From assembly GCA_002316585.1 (NCBI GenBank), contig DCDU01000163.1:1-11630 (forward strand): DNA of 11,630 nucleotides, written 5' to 3'. Below, in pieces: positions 1 to 7,055 of the stretch (positions are counted from its first letter, which is position 1; every line of letters starts with the position of its first letter). Made by a program: the position numbers and the translations under genes. The DNA comes from Firmicutes bacterium UBA1047 (lineage in GTDB: Bacteria > Bacillota > Clostridia > Tissierellales > Sedimentibacteraceae). The notes below the pieces were generated by a model. That model was not told where the DNA came from and did no database searches. It was given only the letters and a program-made list of their open reading frames with translations.

Positions 1-15
1 AGAAAAAACACTCTG

Positions 16-39
16 AAAAATAGTGATAGGGCATCTATC
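16..39 (-). terminator. weak candidate terminator after mutase small subunit
   Basis: On the minus strand a 5-bp stem GATAG/CTATC (arms at 35-39 and 25-29, loop of 5) is followed by ACTATTTTTC. The stem overlaps the stop codon of the mutase small-subunit gene. The stem is short and AT-rich, so termination here would be inefficient; read-through into genes beyond the window edge, such as a MeaB-type chaperone or an epimerase, cannot be excluded. Confidence 0.3.
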
Positions 40-430
40 TTTTTAAGTTGCTTTTTATATATTCAATCATTTGCGCGGTTGGTGTGCCGGGAGTGAATAT
101 TTCCGATATTCCCGCATCCTTGAGACTCTGGATATCTTCATTAGGAATTACTCCGCCGCCTATTACCAATACATCATCAACACCTTGCTCCTTCAACAAC
201 TCTGCAACTCTTGGGAATAAATAATTATGTGCTCCTGATAATAAACTCATTCCAACTACATCAACGTCTTCCTGCACTGCTGCCGCAACTATTTGCTCAG
301 GAGTCTGTCTAAGTCCTGTATAAATAACTTCCATGCCTGCGTCCCTAAGTGCCCTGGCAATTACCTTAGCCCCTCTGTCATGTCCGTCAAGACCCGGCTT
401 TGCAATTAAAACTCTGATTGGTCTGTTCAT
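35..430 (-). CDS. methylmalonyl-CoA mutase small subunit (cobalamin-binding)
   Basis: This is the B12-carrying subunit of a split methylmalonyl-CoA mutase. It presents the corrinoid to the catalytic TIM-barrel subunit encoded just upstream. Its 131 residues form one Rossmann-like cobalamin-binding domain. The DxHxxG signature is present as Asp15, His17 and Gly20 (in [10 protein letters not shown]), His17 being the lower axial Co ligand. SLLSGAH (62-68) and the Gly triplet at 91-93 are the other corrinoid-contact segments. The length matches stand-alone B12 domains of archaeal and clostridial split mutases. The ATG start has AGGAGG five bases upstream. Only 12 bp separate it from the large-subunit stop, so the two genes are co-transcribed and probably translated in balance. 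A B12 domain for another acyl-CoA mutase is possible in principle, but the partner gene points to methylmalonyl-CoA. Confidence 0.93.
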   Translation of the reverse strand: MNRPIRVLIAKPGLDGHDRGAKVIARALRDAGMEVIYTGLRQTPEQIVAAAVQEDVDVVGMSLLSGAHNYLFPRVAELLKEQGVDDVLVIGGGVIPNEDIQSLKDAGISEIFTPGTPTAQMIEYIKSNLKR

Positions 431-442
431 TATATCCTCCTA

Positions 443-2122
443 CTAAAGCAATACCGCTTGCTCATATTCGCCAAATACTTCTCTCATAACGCCGCATATT
501 TCCCCTAATGTTGCATATTCTCTCACTGCATCCAATATAAACGGCATTACATTTTCAGTTCCTTCACAAGCCTTCTTAAGTGATTGTAATTTTTCTTCTA
601 CAGCCTCGTTGTTTCTCGTTTCTTTTACAGCATTAATTTTGTTTTTCTGCATTTCCGCCACAATAGGGTCAACTCTTAAAAGTCCTTTTGGCGCTTCTTC
701 ATCTACATGATATTTGTTTACTCCTACCACTATTCTGTCTAAGGATTCAATTTCCATCTGATATTGATATGCCGAATCTGAAATTTCCTTTTGAATATAT
801 CCTAAGTCAATAGCTCTTGCTGCGCCGCCCAAATCATCAATTTTAGTTATATATTCCATTGCCTTTTCCTCAATCTCTTTTGTTTTCGCTTCAACAAAAT
901 ATGAGCCTGCTAAGGGGTCAATAGTGTTTGTCACTCCTGTTTCACTGGCAATAATCTGCTGAGTTCTTAGGGCGATGGTTACCGAATCGGTTGTTGGAAG
1001 AGCAAGCGCTTCGTCCCTTGAATTTGTATGAAGAGACTGAGTTCCTCCAAGTACCGCAGCCAATGCCTGCATAGCAACTCTTATTATATTGTTGTCCGGC
1101 TGCTGCGCCGTAAGTGTGCAGCCTGCTGTTTGAGTGTGGAATTTAAGCATCATGGATTTTTCATTTTTTGCTTTGAATCTTTCTTTCATAATTTTTGCCC
1201 AAAGTCTTCTTGCTGCTCTGAATTTAGCAACTTCTTCAAACAAATCATTATGGGAATTAAAGAAAAATGAAAGCCTTGGAGCAAATGTGTCAACGTCAAG
1301 TCCCGCCTTTATGGCAGCCTCAACATATGCAATTCCGTCTGCCAAAGTAAAACCAACTTCCTGAGATGCAGTGGAGCCTGCTTCTCTTATGTGATATCCG
1401 GAAATGCTTATTGTGTTCCATTTTGAAACTTCTTTTGAGCAATACTCAAAAATATTTGTTATTAGTCTCATAGACGGCTCTGTAGGAAATATATATGTTC
1501 CTCTTGCTATGTATTCTTTTAATATATCATTTTGGATAGTTCCTCTTAATTTGTCTGCAGACACTCCTTGCTTTTGGGCAACTGCAATATACATTGCCAG
1601 GAGAACCGCTGCCGGTGCATTTATAGTCATTGAAGTGCTAACCTTGTCAAGGGGTATTCCGTTAAACAATATTTCCATATCCTTTAATGAATCAATGGCA
1701 ACACCAACCTTGCCAACCTCTCCCTGTGCCAATGAATGGTCGGAATCATAGCCTATTTGTGTCGGCAGGTCAAATGCTACAGACAACCCCGTTGAGCCCT
1801 GTTCAACCAAGTATTTATATCTTTCATTTGATTCTTCGGCGGTTGCAAATCCGGCATACATACGCATAGTCCATGGTTTTCCTCTGTACATAGTCGGCTG
1901 ATAGCCTCTTGTAAAAGGATACTGCCCCGGATATCCTATTTCGTTTTCATAATCAATATCCGCAACATCTTCGGGTGTATATAATCTGTTAACAACAGAG
2001 CCTGACACAGATTTAAATTCCTTCTTGCTTTCAGGCGCCTTGTTTAACGATTTGCTCAATACATTTTCTTCCCATTTTTCCCTGACCTCTTTCATATGGG
2101 AAAGCTTTTCTTTTTCAAACAT
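443..2122 (-). CDS. methylmalonyl-CoA mutase large (catalytic) subunit
   Basis: This cytoplasmic B12-dependent radical mutase interconverts methylmalonyl-CoA and succinyl-CoA, linking propionate or branched-chain amino-acid breakdown to central metabolism. The 559 residues cover only the substrate-binding TIM barrel; the cobalamin domain is the separate gene 12 bp downstream. Numbered from the chosen start, the substrate residues are recognisable: Tyr79 (PTMY), Gln197 ([10 protein letters not shown]), Arg207 (ARGTY), and Tyr243-His244 (SGYHIREAG). The Tyr/Arg pair is typical of methylmalonyl-CoA mutase, while isobutyryl-CoA mutases carry Phe/Gln there. [19 protein letters not shown] is the conserved C-terminal signature. 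An ATG nine codons further upstream (2149) exists, but the ATG at 2122 has AGGAGG five bases before it, so I start there. A candidate promoter lies at 2160-2193. No frameshift or missing key residue is seen. Confidence 0.95.
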   Translation of the reverse strand: MFEKEKLSHMKEVREKWEENVLSKSLNKAPESKKEFKSVSGSVVNRLYTPEDVADIDYENEIGYPGQYPFTRGYQPTMYRGKPWTMRMYAGFATAEESNERYKYLVEQGSTGLSVAFDLPTQIGYDSDHSLAQGEVGKVGVAIDSLKDMEILFNGIPLDKVSTSMTINAPAAVLLAMYIAVAQKQGVSADKLRGTIQNDILKEYIARGTYIFPTEPSMRLITNIFEYCSKEVSKWNTISISGYHIREAGSTASQEVGFTLADGIAYVEAAIKAGLDVDTFAPRLSFFFNSHNDLFEEVAKFRAARRLWAKIMKERFKAKNEKSMMLKFHTQTAGCTLTAQQPDNNIIRVAMQALAAVLGGTQSLHTNSRDEALALPTTDSVTIALRTQQIIASETGVTNTIDPLAGSYFVEAKTKEIEEKAMEYITKIDDLGGAARAIDLGYIQKEISDSAYQYQMEIESLDRIVVGVNKYHVDEEAPKGLLRVDPIVAEMQKNKINAVKETRNNEAVEEKLQSLKKACEGTENVMPFILDAVREYATLGEICGVMREVFGEYEQAVLL

Positions 2123-2127
2123 TTTTG

Positions 2128-2133
2128 CCTCCT
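2128..2133 (-). promoter_or_regulatory. ribosome binding site fixing the mutase start
   Basis: AGGAGG five bases before the ATG at 2120-2122 identifies this Met as the start, rather than the in-frame ATG at 2149, which has no comparable site. Confidence 0.85.
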
Positions 2134-2159
2134 TTGATTTAAAATGCATGTAATTTCTT

Positions 2160-2193
2160 ATTATATATTAATATTAATTTATCATTTTGGCAA
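2160..2193 (-). promoter_or_regulatory. candidate promoter of the mutase operon
   Basis: A TTGCCA -35 (2188-2193) lies 17 bp from TAATAT (2165-2170). A better -10 hexamer, TATAAT (2160-2165), is 22 bp away. The region is almost pure A+T, which makes chance hexamers common, so the exact promoter is uncertain. The operon probably needs its own promoter here because the DNA upstream is gene debris. Confidence 0.35.
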
Positions 2194-2239
2194 TATCATA
2201 ACCTAAAATGACTTTTTTTATTTTATTCTTGCAAAAATA

Positions 2240-2320
2240 TTCAATAATCTTAAATAGTACGTGGTCCTTCCTCTTACACTCAGAGACTTTCCCTGATGCA
2301 GAGGTGTGTCCCCATTACTT
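2240..2320 (-). other. GC-richer, hairpin-prone non-coding block
   Basis: This block between the Pro-rich tail remnant and the mutase promoter is visibly richer in G+C than its surroundings. It contains a 6-bp hairpin CAGGGA-aag-TCTCTG (2281-2295, one G-U pair), flanked by a possible outer CCTCT/AGAGG pairing. No T-run follows, so it is not a normal terminator. I cannot assign it; it may be debris from a repeat or mobile element, like the rest of the region. Confidence 0.25.
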
Positions 2321-2503
2321 TTAGGCTATGGCTAATAAAGGATCCCCTGCGCTTACGGTCGAAGATTTTGAAGTATTCGGAGCCTTCTGTACAGGAGCTT
2401 TAGGAGCTTCGGGAGCGGATTGTACGGGCTGCGGAACAGGTGCCTGCTGTACGGGCTGATATGTAAATCCTCCATGACCTGCTCCTATTGGGATTGTCGG
2501 GAA
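2321..2503 (-). pseudogene. Pro/Gln/Ala-rich C-terminal tail of an unknown protein
   Basis: Sixty sense codons and a TAA follow directly, in the same frame, after the TAA that ends the nitroreductase remnant. The conceptual product starts FPTIPIGAGHGGFTYQPVQQ and continues as repeated A-P/V-P/Q-P units, ending in a Ser/Thr-rich stretch and DPLLAIA. It is clean coding-like sequence, G+C-richer than the spacers, but has no start codon or ribosome site of its own. I read it as the 3' end of a different gene joined here by deletion. The parent protein is not recognised; low-complexity Pro/Ala tails occur as linkers or flexible C-termini in many proteins. Confidence 0.5.
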
Positions 2504-2788
2504 TTATATCATTTCAAGCTCCATGTTAGCAACTGCAATGCCACCATTTACCTCTGCATTACCCGAAGGATCATTGCTTACTAAAACAACTACAGAAGGT
2601 GCATTAAAAAACATTCTGTCTAATTTATTTTCAACATATTCATTGTACATTTTAATCCACATTTTCTTGTATCCTGACCAGCTTTCTAAATCGTAATCAG
2701 GGTCTATGGATACATCATATAGCGTTTTTAAAGCTATTTCTCTAAGTTCATTTATTTTATCTTTAATAATTATAAAAAAATCCAACAC
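2504..2788 (-). pseudogene. internal fragment of a nitroreductase-family gene
   Basis: The longest readable stretch is 94 codons from a GTG. The part FFNAPSVVVLVSNDP followed by GGIAVANMELEMI resembles the central FMN-binding region of nitroreductases (the 'AP..i.v' and 'NMELMA..LGLGTC' regions). The N-terminal RRSIRxF segment and everything after the NMEL helix are missing, whereas family members are usually 170-270 residues. The GTG lies inside the arm of a terminator hairpin (2777-2818), has no ribosome site, and the first residues (FFIII) are coded by that terminator's T-run. It is therefore almost certainly not translated. Same strand as its neighbours, so it is probably the product of successive deletions rather than an insertion. 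Confidence 0.6.
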
Positions 2789-2818
2789 AAAAGCAAGCGA
2801 CTTTTGATGCTGGATTTT
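2774..2818 (-). terminator. Rho-independent terminator after the truncated transporter
   Basis: Arms AAAATCCAACACAAAAG (2777-2793) and CTTTTGATGCTGGATTTT (2801-2818) pair with one bulged base and one G-U wobble around a 7-base loop. On the minus strand the stem is followed by ATTTTTTT. Reading the other way it ends GGATTTTAAA, so weak bidirectional activity is possible. It would end the mgtE-transporter transcript. Confidence 0.6.
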
Positions 2819-2919
2819 AAATGCTCCATAATATCATTTTTTTATATTATCACAAGTAAAGCAGTCATAAAATACCATATTGTTTACTTTAATAATTGTA
2901 ATAAGCTATTAATAAATTG

Positions 2920-3483
2920 TCAAGAACATATTTCAGTACTGTTAGATTCGTATCCCATAGCATTAGCAATATTGAATGCAATTGATGCTCCTATAACTAC
3001 CTTGGCTATTACACTTGGAATCAATGGAGAACAAATAGTACCAACAATTAGAAGTGCTAACACTTGTCCACTGAATGTGGGTGAAAATGCTCTAATTAAT
3101 AAGTAGGCAATTCTTTTGAATAATCCCGTCTTAGTCACTGATGCAGCTAAACAAAACGCTCCTACAATAAGCCAGACAGAAGAACCTGCAAAAGAAGAAA
3201 AGGATACATTAAACGGAACCTTTCCAATTATGACCCACAATACCATCATCAAAGCTGATGTTAGCCATTCAGGAACTACTTCTCCAACCCACCAAAAAAT
3301 AGACAGAAAAGTAATACCTAAAATAATCATAGCCGAATGACCGCTACTTCCTGCTGAAATTGCTGAAATTTCCAAACCTTCCGGTATCTTTAACACAAAT
3401 ATAAAAAGTATGCATATAAAAACTCCTGCAATTCCAAATAAATATCTTTTTAACCTAATTACTCCATATGATTCAATATTCAT
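2920..3483 (-). pseudogene. truncated DASS/SLC13-type anion (dicarboxylate) transporter, N-terminal half
   Basis: The product is 187 residues from the ATG at 3483, which has AAGGGGA six bases upstream; the ATG at 3501 lacks a site. Family members are about 450-550 residues with 11-13 helices. Here I see about five membrane segments (roughly 14-32, 52-70, 73-88, 100-118, 140-157). GSSVWLIVGAFCLAASVTKTGLFKRIA and CSPLIPSVIAK match the first half of the di/tricarboxylate transporter fold, including its first SNT-like loop. The frame then ends in an unrelated ESNSTEICS tail, and the second half, with the second substrate/sodium motif, is absent. It starts 25 bp after mgtE and is probably co-transcribed with it. 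The start signals look intact, so a non-functional membrane fragment could still be made. Confidence 0.72.
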
Positions 3484-3507
3484 AAATTCCCCTTTGCACA
3501 TTGTTGA

Positions 3508-4845
3508 TTATTTAATCAGCAATGCAGAAGCAATGCCAAAATAGACCGTCAGTGTCAAAGCATCTACGATTGTGGTAATCAGCGGTCCTGCCATTATTGC
3601 AGGGTCTAATTTGCATTTTTTGGCGATTAGGGGAAGGGTTCCTCCTACAATTTTAGCTAACATAACAGCGGATGCCACGGTTATTGATACTGTTAAAGAA
3701 ACCATTAAGCCTACTCTGTCAAGCAGCATATTTTTTATAAAATTAACTGCTGCCAATGAAAAACCTACCACTAAGCTTATTCTGAATTCCTTCCATAAAA
3801 CCTTCCATATGTCCTTTAACTCCACATCTCCTGTTGCCAATCCACGAATTATTAAGGTTGAGGATTGGCTTCCTGAGTTTCCTCCTGTATCCATGAGCAT
3901 TGGTATGAATGCGGTAAGAACTACGATGGAGCTGAGGACATCCTCAAATTTAGTAATAATTCTTCCCGTTACGGTAGCACCTATCATTAATATCATCAGC
4001 CATGGAATCCTCTGCTTAGCCAATTCAATTATTCCCGAATTCAGGTAGGGCTCTTCCGAGGGCATCATTGCTGCCATTCTTTGGAAGTCTTCGGTTGCCT
4101 CCTCTTCCATTACATCCATAATATCGTCAAATGTTATAATTCCTGTCAATCTGTGCTCTTTATCAACAACGGGCAATGCCATAAAACCATATTTTATAAA
4201 TATATTTGCCACTGTTTCCTGGTCGTCGTGAGTACCTACATAAATAACATCTTCAAATACAATATCCATAATATTTTTATCAGGCTCTGAAACAACCAGC
4301 GTTCTCAACGAAACAATTCCATCCAATTTTCTTTTATAATCCGTAACATAGCATGTGTATATTGTTTCCTTGTCTAATCCGATTTTCTTTATATGGTCAA
4401 GTGCTTCCTTCACCGTCATATTTTTTTTAAGCTCGACATATTCAATTGTCATTAAGCTACCGGCGGAATGCGCCGGATATTTTAAAAATTGATTAATCAA
4501 AACTCTTTCTTCCTGAGTGGAATTAGCTAAAATTTTATTGACAATATTAGCAGGCATTTCTTCAATCAAGTCTATCATATCATCAAAAAACAGCTCATCT
4601 AAAATAAACTTTAATTCCTTATCTGTCACGGCATTTATAATATCTGCCTGCTGTTCCGGCGAAAAATAAGAAAATACTTCCGCCGCCATATCCTTGGGGA
4701 GCATTCTAAAAATCAGCAATGTTGTATGCAGTTCCAAAGGGTCTAATATTTCTGAAATATCTACTTCATTCATTTCAGAAAGTTCCTTTTTTAACTGAAT
4801 ATACTTTTTTTGTTCGATAAGCTCCAAAATGTTTTTTTCTTCCAT
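3508..4845 (-). CDS. mgtE: MgtE magnesium transporter/channel
   Basis: MgtE is a homodimeric Mg2+-gated Mg2+ channel of the cytoplasmic membrane. The 445 residues show the full architecture: the helical MgtE_N domain (about 15-125, with the LDPLE and AAEVFSYFSPEQQADII repeats), a CBS pair (about 128-250) that senses cytoplasmic Mg2+, a connecting helix (to about 275), and five membrane helices (about 282-445). The pore signature FIPMLMDTGGNSGSQSST lies at 313-330. A second conserved acidic position is Asp428 in GPLITTIVDALTLTVYFG, equivalent to the Mg2+-coordinating pore Asp of Thermus MgtE. AGGAGG eight bases upstream fixes the ATG start. The gene has its own strong promoter and a leader of about 180 nt encoding a short peptide. 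It is followed after 25 bp by a truncated transporter. Confidence 0.96.
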   Translation of the reverse strand: MEEKNILELIEQKKYIQLKKELSEMNEVDISEILDPLELHTTLLIFRMLPKDMAAEVFSYFSPEQQADIINAVTDKELKFILDELFFDDMIDLIEEMPANIVNKILANSTQEERVLINQFLKYPAHSAGSLMTIEYVELKKNMTVKEALDHIKKIGLDKETIYTCYVTDYKRKLDGIVSLRTLVVSEPDKNIMDIVFEDVIYVGTHDDQETVANIFIKYGFMALPVVDKEHRLTGIITFDDIMDVMEEEATEDFQRMAAMMPSEEPYLNSGIIELAKQRIPWLMILMIGATVTGRIITKFEDVLSSIVVLTAFIPMLMDTGGNSGSQSSTLIIRGLATGDVELKDIWKVLWKEFRISLVVGFSLAAVNFIKNMLLDRVGLMVSLTVSITVASAVMLAKIVGGTLPLIAKKCKLDPAIMAGPLITTIVDALTLTVYFGIASALLIK

Positions 4846-4865
4846 TATTGTATCCTCCTTTTGCT

Positions 4866-4929
4866 TTAAGGACTCATTTTGTCCATTAGCCTATTAAGGA
4901 AGACACAGTGACAAATATGGCCTCCTTAA
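4866..4929 (-). promoter_or_regulatory. possible alternative RNA hairpins in the mgtE leader
   Basis: The heptamer TTAAGGA (4923-4929) can pair with either of two TCCTTAA copies, at 4894-4900 and at 4866-4872, so two structures exclude each other. The first pairing extends to 9 bp with a G-U (TTAAGGAGG with CTTCCTTAA) and covers the leader-peptide stop codon. The second places a stem six bases from the mgtE ribosome site (4855-4860). A small GGAC/GTCC hairpin (4870-4884) overlaps the second site. No T-run follows, so control of translation or of Rho access is likelier than intrinsic attenuation. This was seen by eye, without energy calculation. Confidence 0.35.
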
Positions 4930-4986
4930 CAGGATTATTCTGTTTTTTATTAAATTTTTAGGCAAAGGCTCAGAATCCACATTCAT
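4894..4986 (-). CDS. candidate Mg2+-responsive leader peptide of mgtE (MgtL-like)
   Basis: A short frame lies inside the mgtE transcript leader and ends 48 bp before the mgtE start. Three starts share one ribosome site, GGGAG (4989-4993). An ATG (4984-4986) gives 30 residues but sits only 2 bases from the site. A GTG in the same frame (4978-4980), spaced 8, gives 28 residues beginning M-D-S-E-P-L-P-K, then Asn/Lys/Ile-rich and ending in R-R-P and L-C-L-P. An ATG in another frame (4980-4982), spaced 6, gives a 10-residue peptide. The GTG version strongly recalls enterobacterial MgtL (M-E-P-D-P-T-P-L-P then basic), where an acidic/proline-rich start destabilises ribosomes at low Mg2+. The resemblance is in composition and position only, and expression is not shown. 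The 10-residue frame is the main competitor. Confidence 0.42.
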   Translation of the reverse strand: MNVDSEPLPKNLIKNRIILLRRPYLSLCLP

Positions 4987-5017
4987 CACTCCCTTATAAT
5001 GTATTTTTAACTTAATT

Positions 5018-5036
5018 TTATGTGCCCAAGACATAA
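5018..5036 (-). promoter_or_regulatory. hairpin/palindrome at the mgtE transcription start
   Basis: TTATGT and ACATAA form a perfect 6-bp stem around a 7-base loop, with imperfect extension into TTAA/TTAA outside. It overlaps the expected start site just below the -10 at 5041-5046. It could be a 5' stabilising hairpin or an operator; nothing decides between them. Confidence 0.3.
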
Positions 5037-5040
5037 TTTA

Positions 5041-5070
5041 ATTATACCACGAATAATTATAAATTGTAAA
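5041..5070 (-). promoter_or_regulatory. strong sigma-A promoter of mgtE
   Basis: TTTACA (-35, 5065-5070), an 18-bp spacer and TATAAT (-10, 5041-5046) preceded by TGG, which makes it an extended -10. This is one of the best promoter matches in the window. Transcription would begin near 5034, giving a leader of about 190 nt before mgtE, long enough for leader-based control. Confidence 0.7.
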
Positions 5071-5095
5071 ATAAAGTTTTCATTAAACATAAAAA

Positions 5096-5124
5096 CATAA
5101 AAATAGGACAGTTTTAGTATGTCC
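5096..5124 (-). terminator. terminator downstream of ftsH
   Basis: GGACA-TACTAAAAC-TGTCC (5106-5124) followed by TATTTTTATG and a further TTTTTATG on the minus strand. The stem is only 5 bp, but it is nested inside a longer inverted repeat (5104-5206) that could strengthen it. Confidence 0.45.
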
Positions 5125-5206
5125 GTAGTTTAAACTCGCCAATTTATCCGCTACTCACGTCGTATAAATCGGGAACTCATTGCTGCAGGGCATACCCACT
5201 ATCCTA
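5104..5206. repeat. MITE-like element with imperfect terminal inverted repeats
   Basis: The plus-strand left end reads TAGGACAGT-TTTA-GTATGTCC (5104-5124). The minus-strand right end reads TAGGATAGT-GG-GTATGCCC (5188-5206). The repeats extend outward into ATAAAAA on both sides. The roughly 60-bp core is clearly G+C-richer than the AT-rich spacers and holds another inverted pair, ATTTAT/ATAAAT. No coding potential is seen. It may be a miniature transposable element or a structured non-coding RNA; a plain terminator would not need matching termini of this length. Confidence 0.42.
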
Positions 5207-5216
5207 CTGTTTTTAT

Positions 5217-7049
5217 TTAGCTTATACTTCCTCCGTCAAAGAGAATTTCAAACTCCTTGCCGGATATTGTTTCTTTTTCAAGAAGAGCTTGTGCCACGTT
5301 GTGAAGCTTCTCCATATTTTCGCTTAACAGCTTTTCCGTTCTGTTGTATGCATTATCTATGATTCTTCGCATTTCATTATCAATTCTTGATGCTACTTCT
5401 TCACTGTAATTTCTGATTTTATTAAAGTCTCTGCCCAAGAATACTTCATCTTCGCTGGTTCCGTAAGACATCGGTCCCAATTCATCACTCATGCCGTATG
5501 TCGTAACCATTGCTCTTGCAATTTTAGTTGCTCTTTCTATATCGTTGGAAGCACCTGTTGATATATCGTCAAGGGCTAACTTTTCAGCAACTCTGCCTCC
5601 CAATAACCTCACGATGTATTCTTCCATATCTGTTTTCGAGCGGTATGATTTATCCTCTTCGGGAAGATACATTGTAAATCCTCCGGCTCCGCCCCTTGGG
5701 ATTATAGTAATCATGTGTACAGGGTCCTTGTTTGATGAAAGTCTTGCAACAACCGCATGACCCGCTTCATGATAAGCAGTAAGTTTTTTCTCGTTATCGC
5801 TGATAACCTTGCTTCTTTTTTCAGGTCCTGCAATAACCTTTGTTATTGCTTCTTCTATTACATCCATCGTAATAACCGTCTGATTATGTCTTGCAGTCAA
5901 AAGTGCCGCTTCATTCATTGCATTTTCCAAATCTGCCGGAGTAAATCCGGGAGTTCGTTTTGCAACTATTTCCAAATCCACATCCTCCGCAAGAGGTTTC
6001 TTTCTTACGTGAATTTTTAATATTTCTTCTCTTGCTTTTACATCGGGAAGTCCCACATGAACCTGTCTGTCAAACCTGCCTGGTCTCATTAATGCCGGGT
6101 CTAAAATATCAGGTCTGTTTGTTGCTGCTATGATAATTATTCCTTCATTACCCGAGAACCCGTCCATTTCAACCAATAGCTGGTTCAATGTCTGCTCCCT
6201 TTCATCATTGCCGCCGCCAAGCCCTGCGCCTCTTCTTCTTCCTACGGCATCAATTTCATCTATAAATATAATGCATGGAGCATTTTTCTTTGCCTGGTCA
6301 AATAAATCTCTCACTCTTGAAGCTCCTACACCTACAAACATTTCAACAAAGTCCGAGCCGCTTATGCTGAAAAACGGCACTCCAGCTTCTCCTGAAACTG
6401 ATTTTGACAAATATGTTTTCCCGGTTCCGGGAGGCCCCACAAGAAGTACTCCTTTAGGTATGCGTGCTCCAAGTTTAACAAACTTAGCCGGATTTTTAAG
6501 AAAATCGACTATTTCACTTAATTCTTCCTTTTCTTCATCCAATCCTGCTACATCTGTAAAAGTAATTTTTTTGTTCGGATCATCTTCCTTAACCATTTTA
6601 GCCCTGCTTTTTCCAAAGCTCATTGCCTTGCCTGTTCCGCCGCCTTGAGATTGTTTCATGAATACAAACCATAAAACTCCCAATAAGACCAGCATTCCGA
6701 TAGTAGGCAGCGCTTGAATCCACAATGGTGTTGCAGGTGTTGGTTCGCCTTCTAAAACTATTTCTCCCGTTTCAACCTTATCAGCTAAATACCTGTCATA
6801 AAAGCTTGATGAAAACAAAAATACAGTTGGTACATATGAAGTAAATGCGGTATCATCCTTATAAACACCGCTGACTTCGCTATCGGTAAAAGATAATGAT
6901 TTTACATTATTATTTTGTATTTGAACTATAAGCTCGCTATAGCTTATGCTTGTCACGTCATTTGATGGCTCAACCATGCTTTGAACGAGCAATACGATAA
7001 CCACAAATATCAGAATGTACATAGCGATGCTTCTCATAAATCCTTTCAA
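5217..7049 (-). CDS. ftsH: ATP-dependent zinc metalloprotease FtsH
   Basis: FtsH is the hexameric membrane-anchored AAA+ protease that degrades misfolded membrane proteins and short-lived regulators. Its 610 residues show two membrane helices (about 6-26 and 114-131) flanking a small extracytoplasmic domain, then the AAA module and the protease. Walker A GPPGTGKT is at 205-212, the pore loop FVG at 238-240, Walker B IIFIDEID at 260-267, and the second region of homology at 311-328. The zinc site HEAGH is at 427-431, with the third ligand Asp503 in [12 protein letters not shown]. All catalytic residues are present. The TTG start (7049) has AGGAGG six bases upstream; the ATG four codons later has only a poorly spaced AAAGGA. 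It follows hpt by 92 bp with its own candidate promoter, and the gene order tilS-hpt-ftsH is the Firmicutes standard. Confidence 0.97.
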   Translation of the reverse strand: MKGFMRSIAMYILIFVVIVLLVQSMVEPSNDVTSISYSELIVQIQNNNVKSLSFTDSEVSGVYKDDTAFTSYVPTVFLFSSSFYDRYLADKVETGEIVLEGEPTPATPLWIQALPTIGMLVLLGVLWFVFMKQSQGGGTGKAMSFGKSRAKMVKEDDPNKKITFTDVAGLDEEKEELSEIVDFLKNPAKFVKLGARIPKGVLLVGPPGTGKTYLSKSVSGEAGVPFFSISGSDFVEMFVGVGASRVRDLFDQAKKNAPCIIFIDEIDAVGRRRGAGLGGGNDEREQTLNQLLVEMDGFSGNEGIIIIAATNRPDILDPALMRPGRFDRQVHVGLPDVKAREEILKIHVRKKPLAEDVDLEIVAKRTPGFTPADLENAMNEAALLTARHNQTVITMDVIEEAITKVIAGPEKRSKVISDNEKKLTAYHEAGHAVVARLSSNKDPVHMITIIPRGGAGGFTMYLPEEDKSYRSKTDMEEYIVRLLGGRVAEKLALDDISTGASNDIERATKIARAMVTTYGMSDELGPMSYGTSEDEVFLGRDFNKIRNYSEEVASRIDNEMRRIIDNAYNRTEKLLSENMEKLHNVAQALLEKETISGKEFEILFDGGSIS

Positions 7050-7055
7050 TTATTG

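Noticed and set aside
27..36. 10-mer TAGGGCATCT near the mutase stop, repeated at 9211-9220 near the spoIIE stop
   Set aside because: Only ten bases match, the flanks differ and only two copies exist here; chance or shared 3'-end composition is sufficient.
1028..1869. Several open frames on the plus strand opposite the mutase large subunit
   Set aside because: They lie wholly antisense to a conserved gene, lack ribosome sites and show Cys/Ser/Leu-rich shadow composition. The same applies to plus-strand frames opposite mgtE, ftsH, hpt, tilS, spoIIE, divIC and yabQ.
2504..2506. Stop codon in the nitroreductase-tail frame as a recoded (Sec/Pyl) codon
   Set aside because: The codon is TAA, which is not used for selenocysteine (TGA) or pyrrolysine (TAG), and both sides look like pieces of different genes.
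2834..2919. Possible promoter or small gene between the terminator and the transporter fragment
   Set aside because: This spacer is plain AT-rich sequence with no frame, no convincing hexamer pair and no hairpin.
2804..3106. Plus-strand 100-codon frame beside the truncated transporter
   Set aside because: It mostly overlaps the transporter fragment in antisense, its start lies in the terminator hairpin and no ribosome site is present.
4861..5040. M-box (ykoK) Mg2+ riboswitch or T-box in the mgtE leader
   Set aside because: None of the conserved M-box core segments (such as the GGTGAGGCTCCT-like start or the AATGGGT loop) nor a T-box TGG-rich sequence is visible by eye, and there is no terminator/antiterminator pair.
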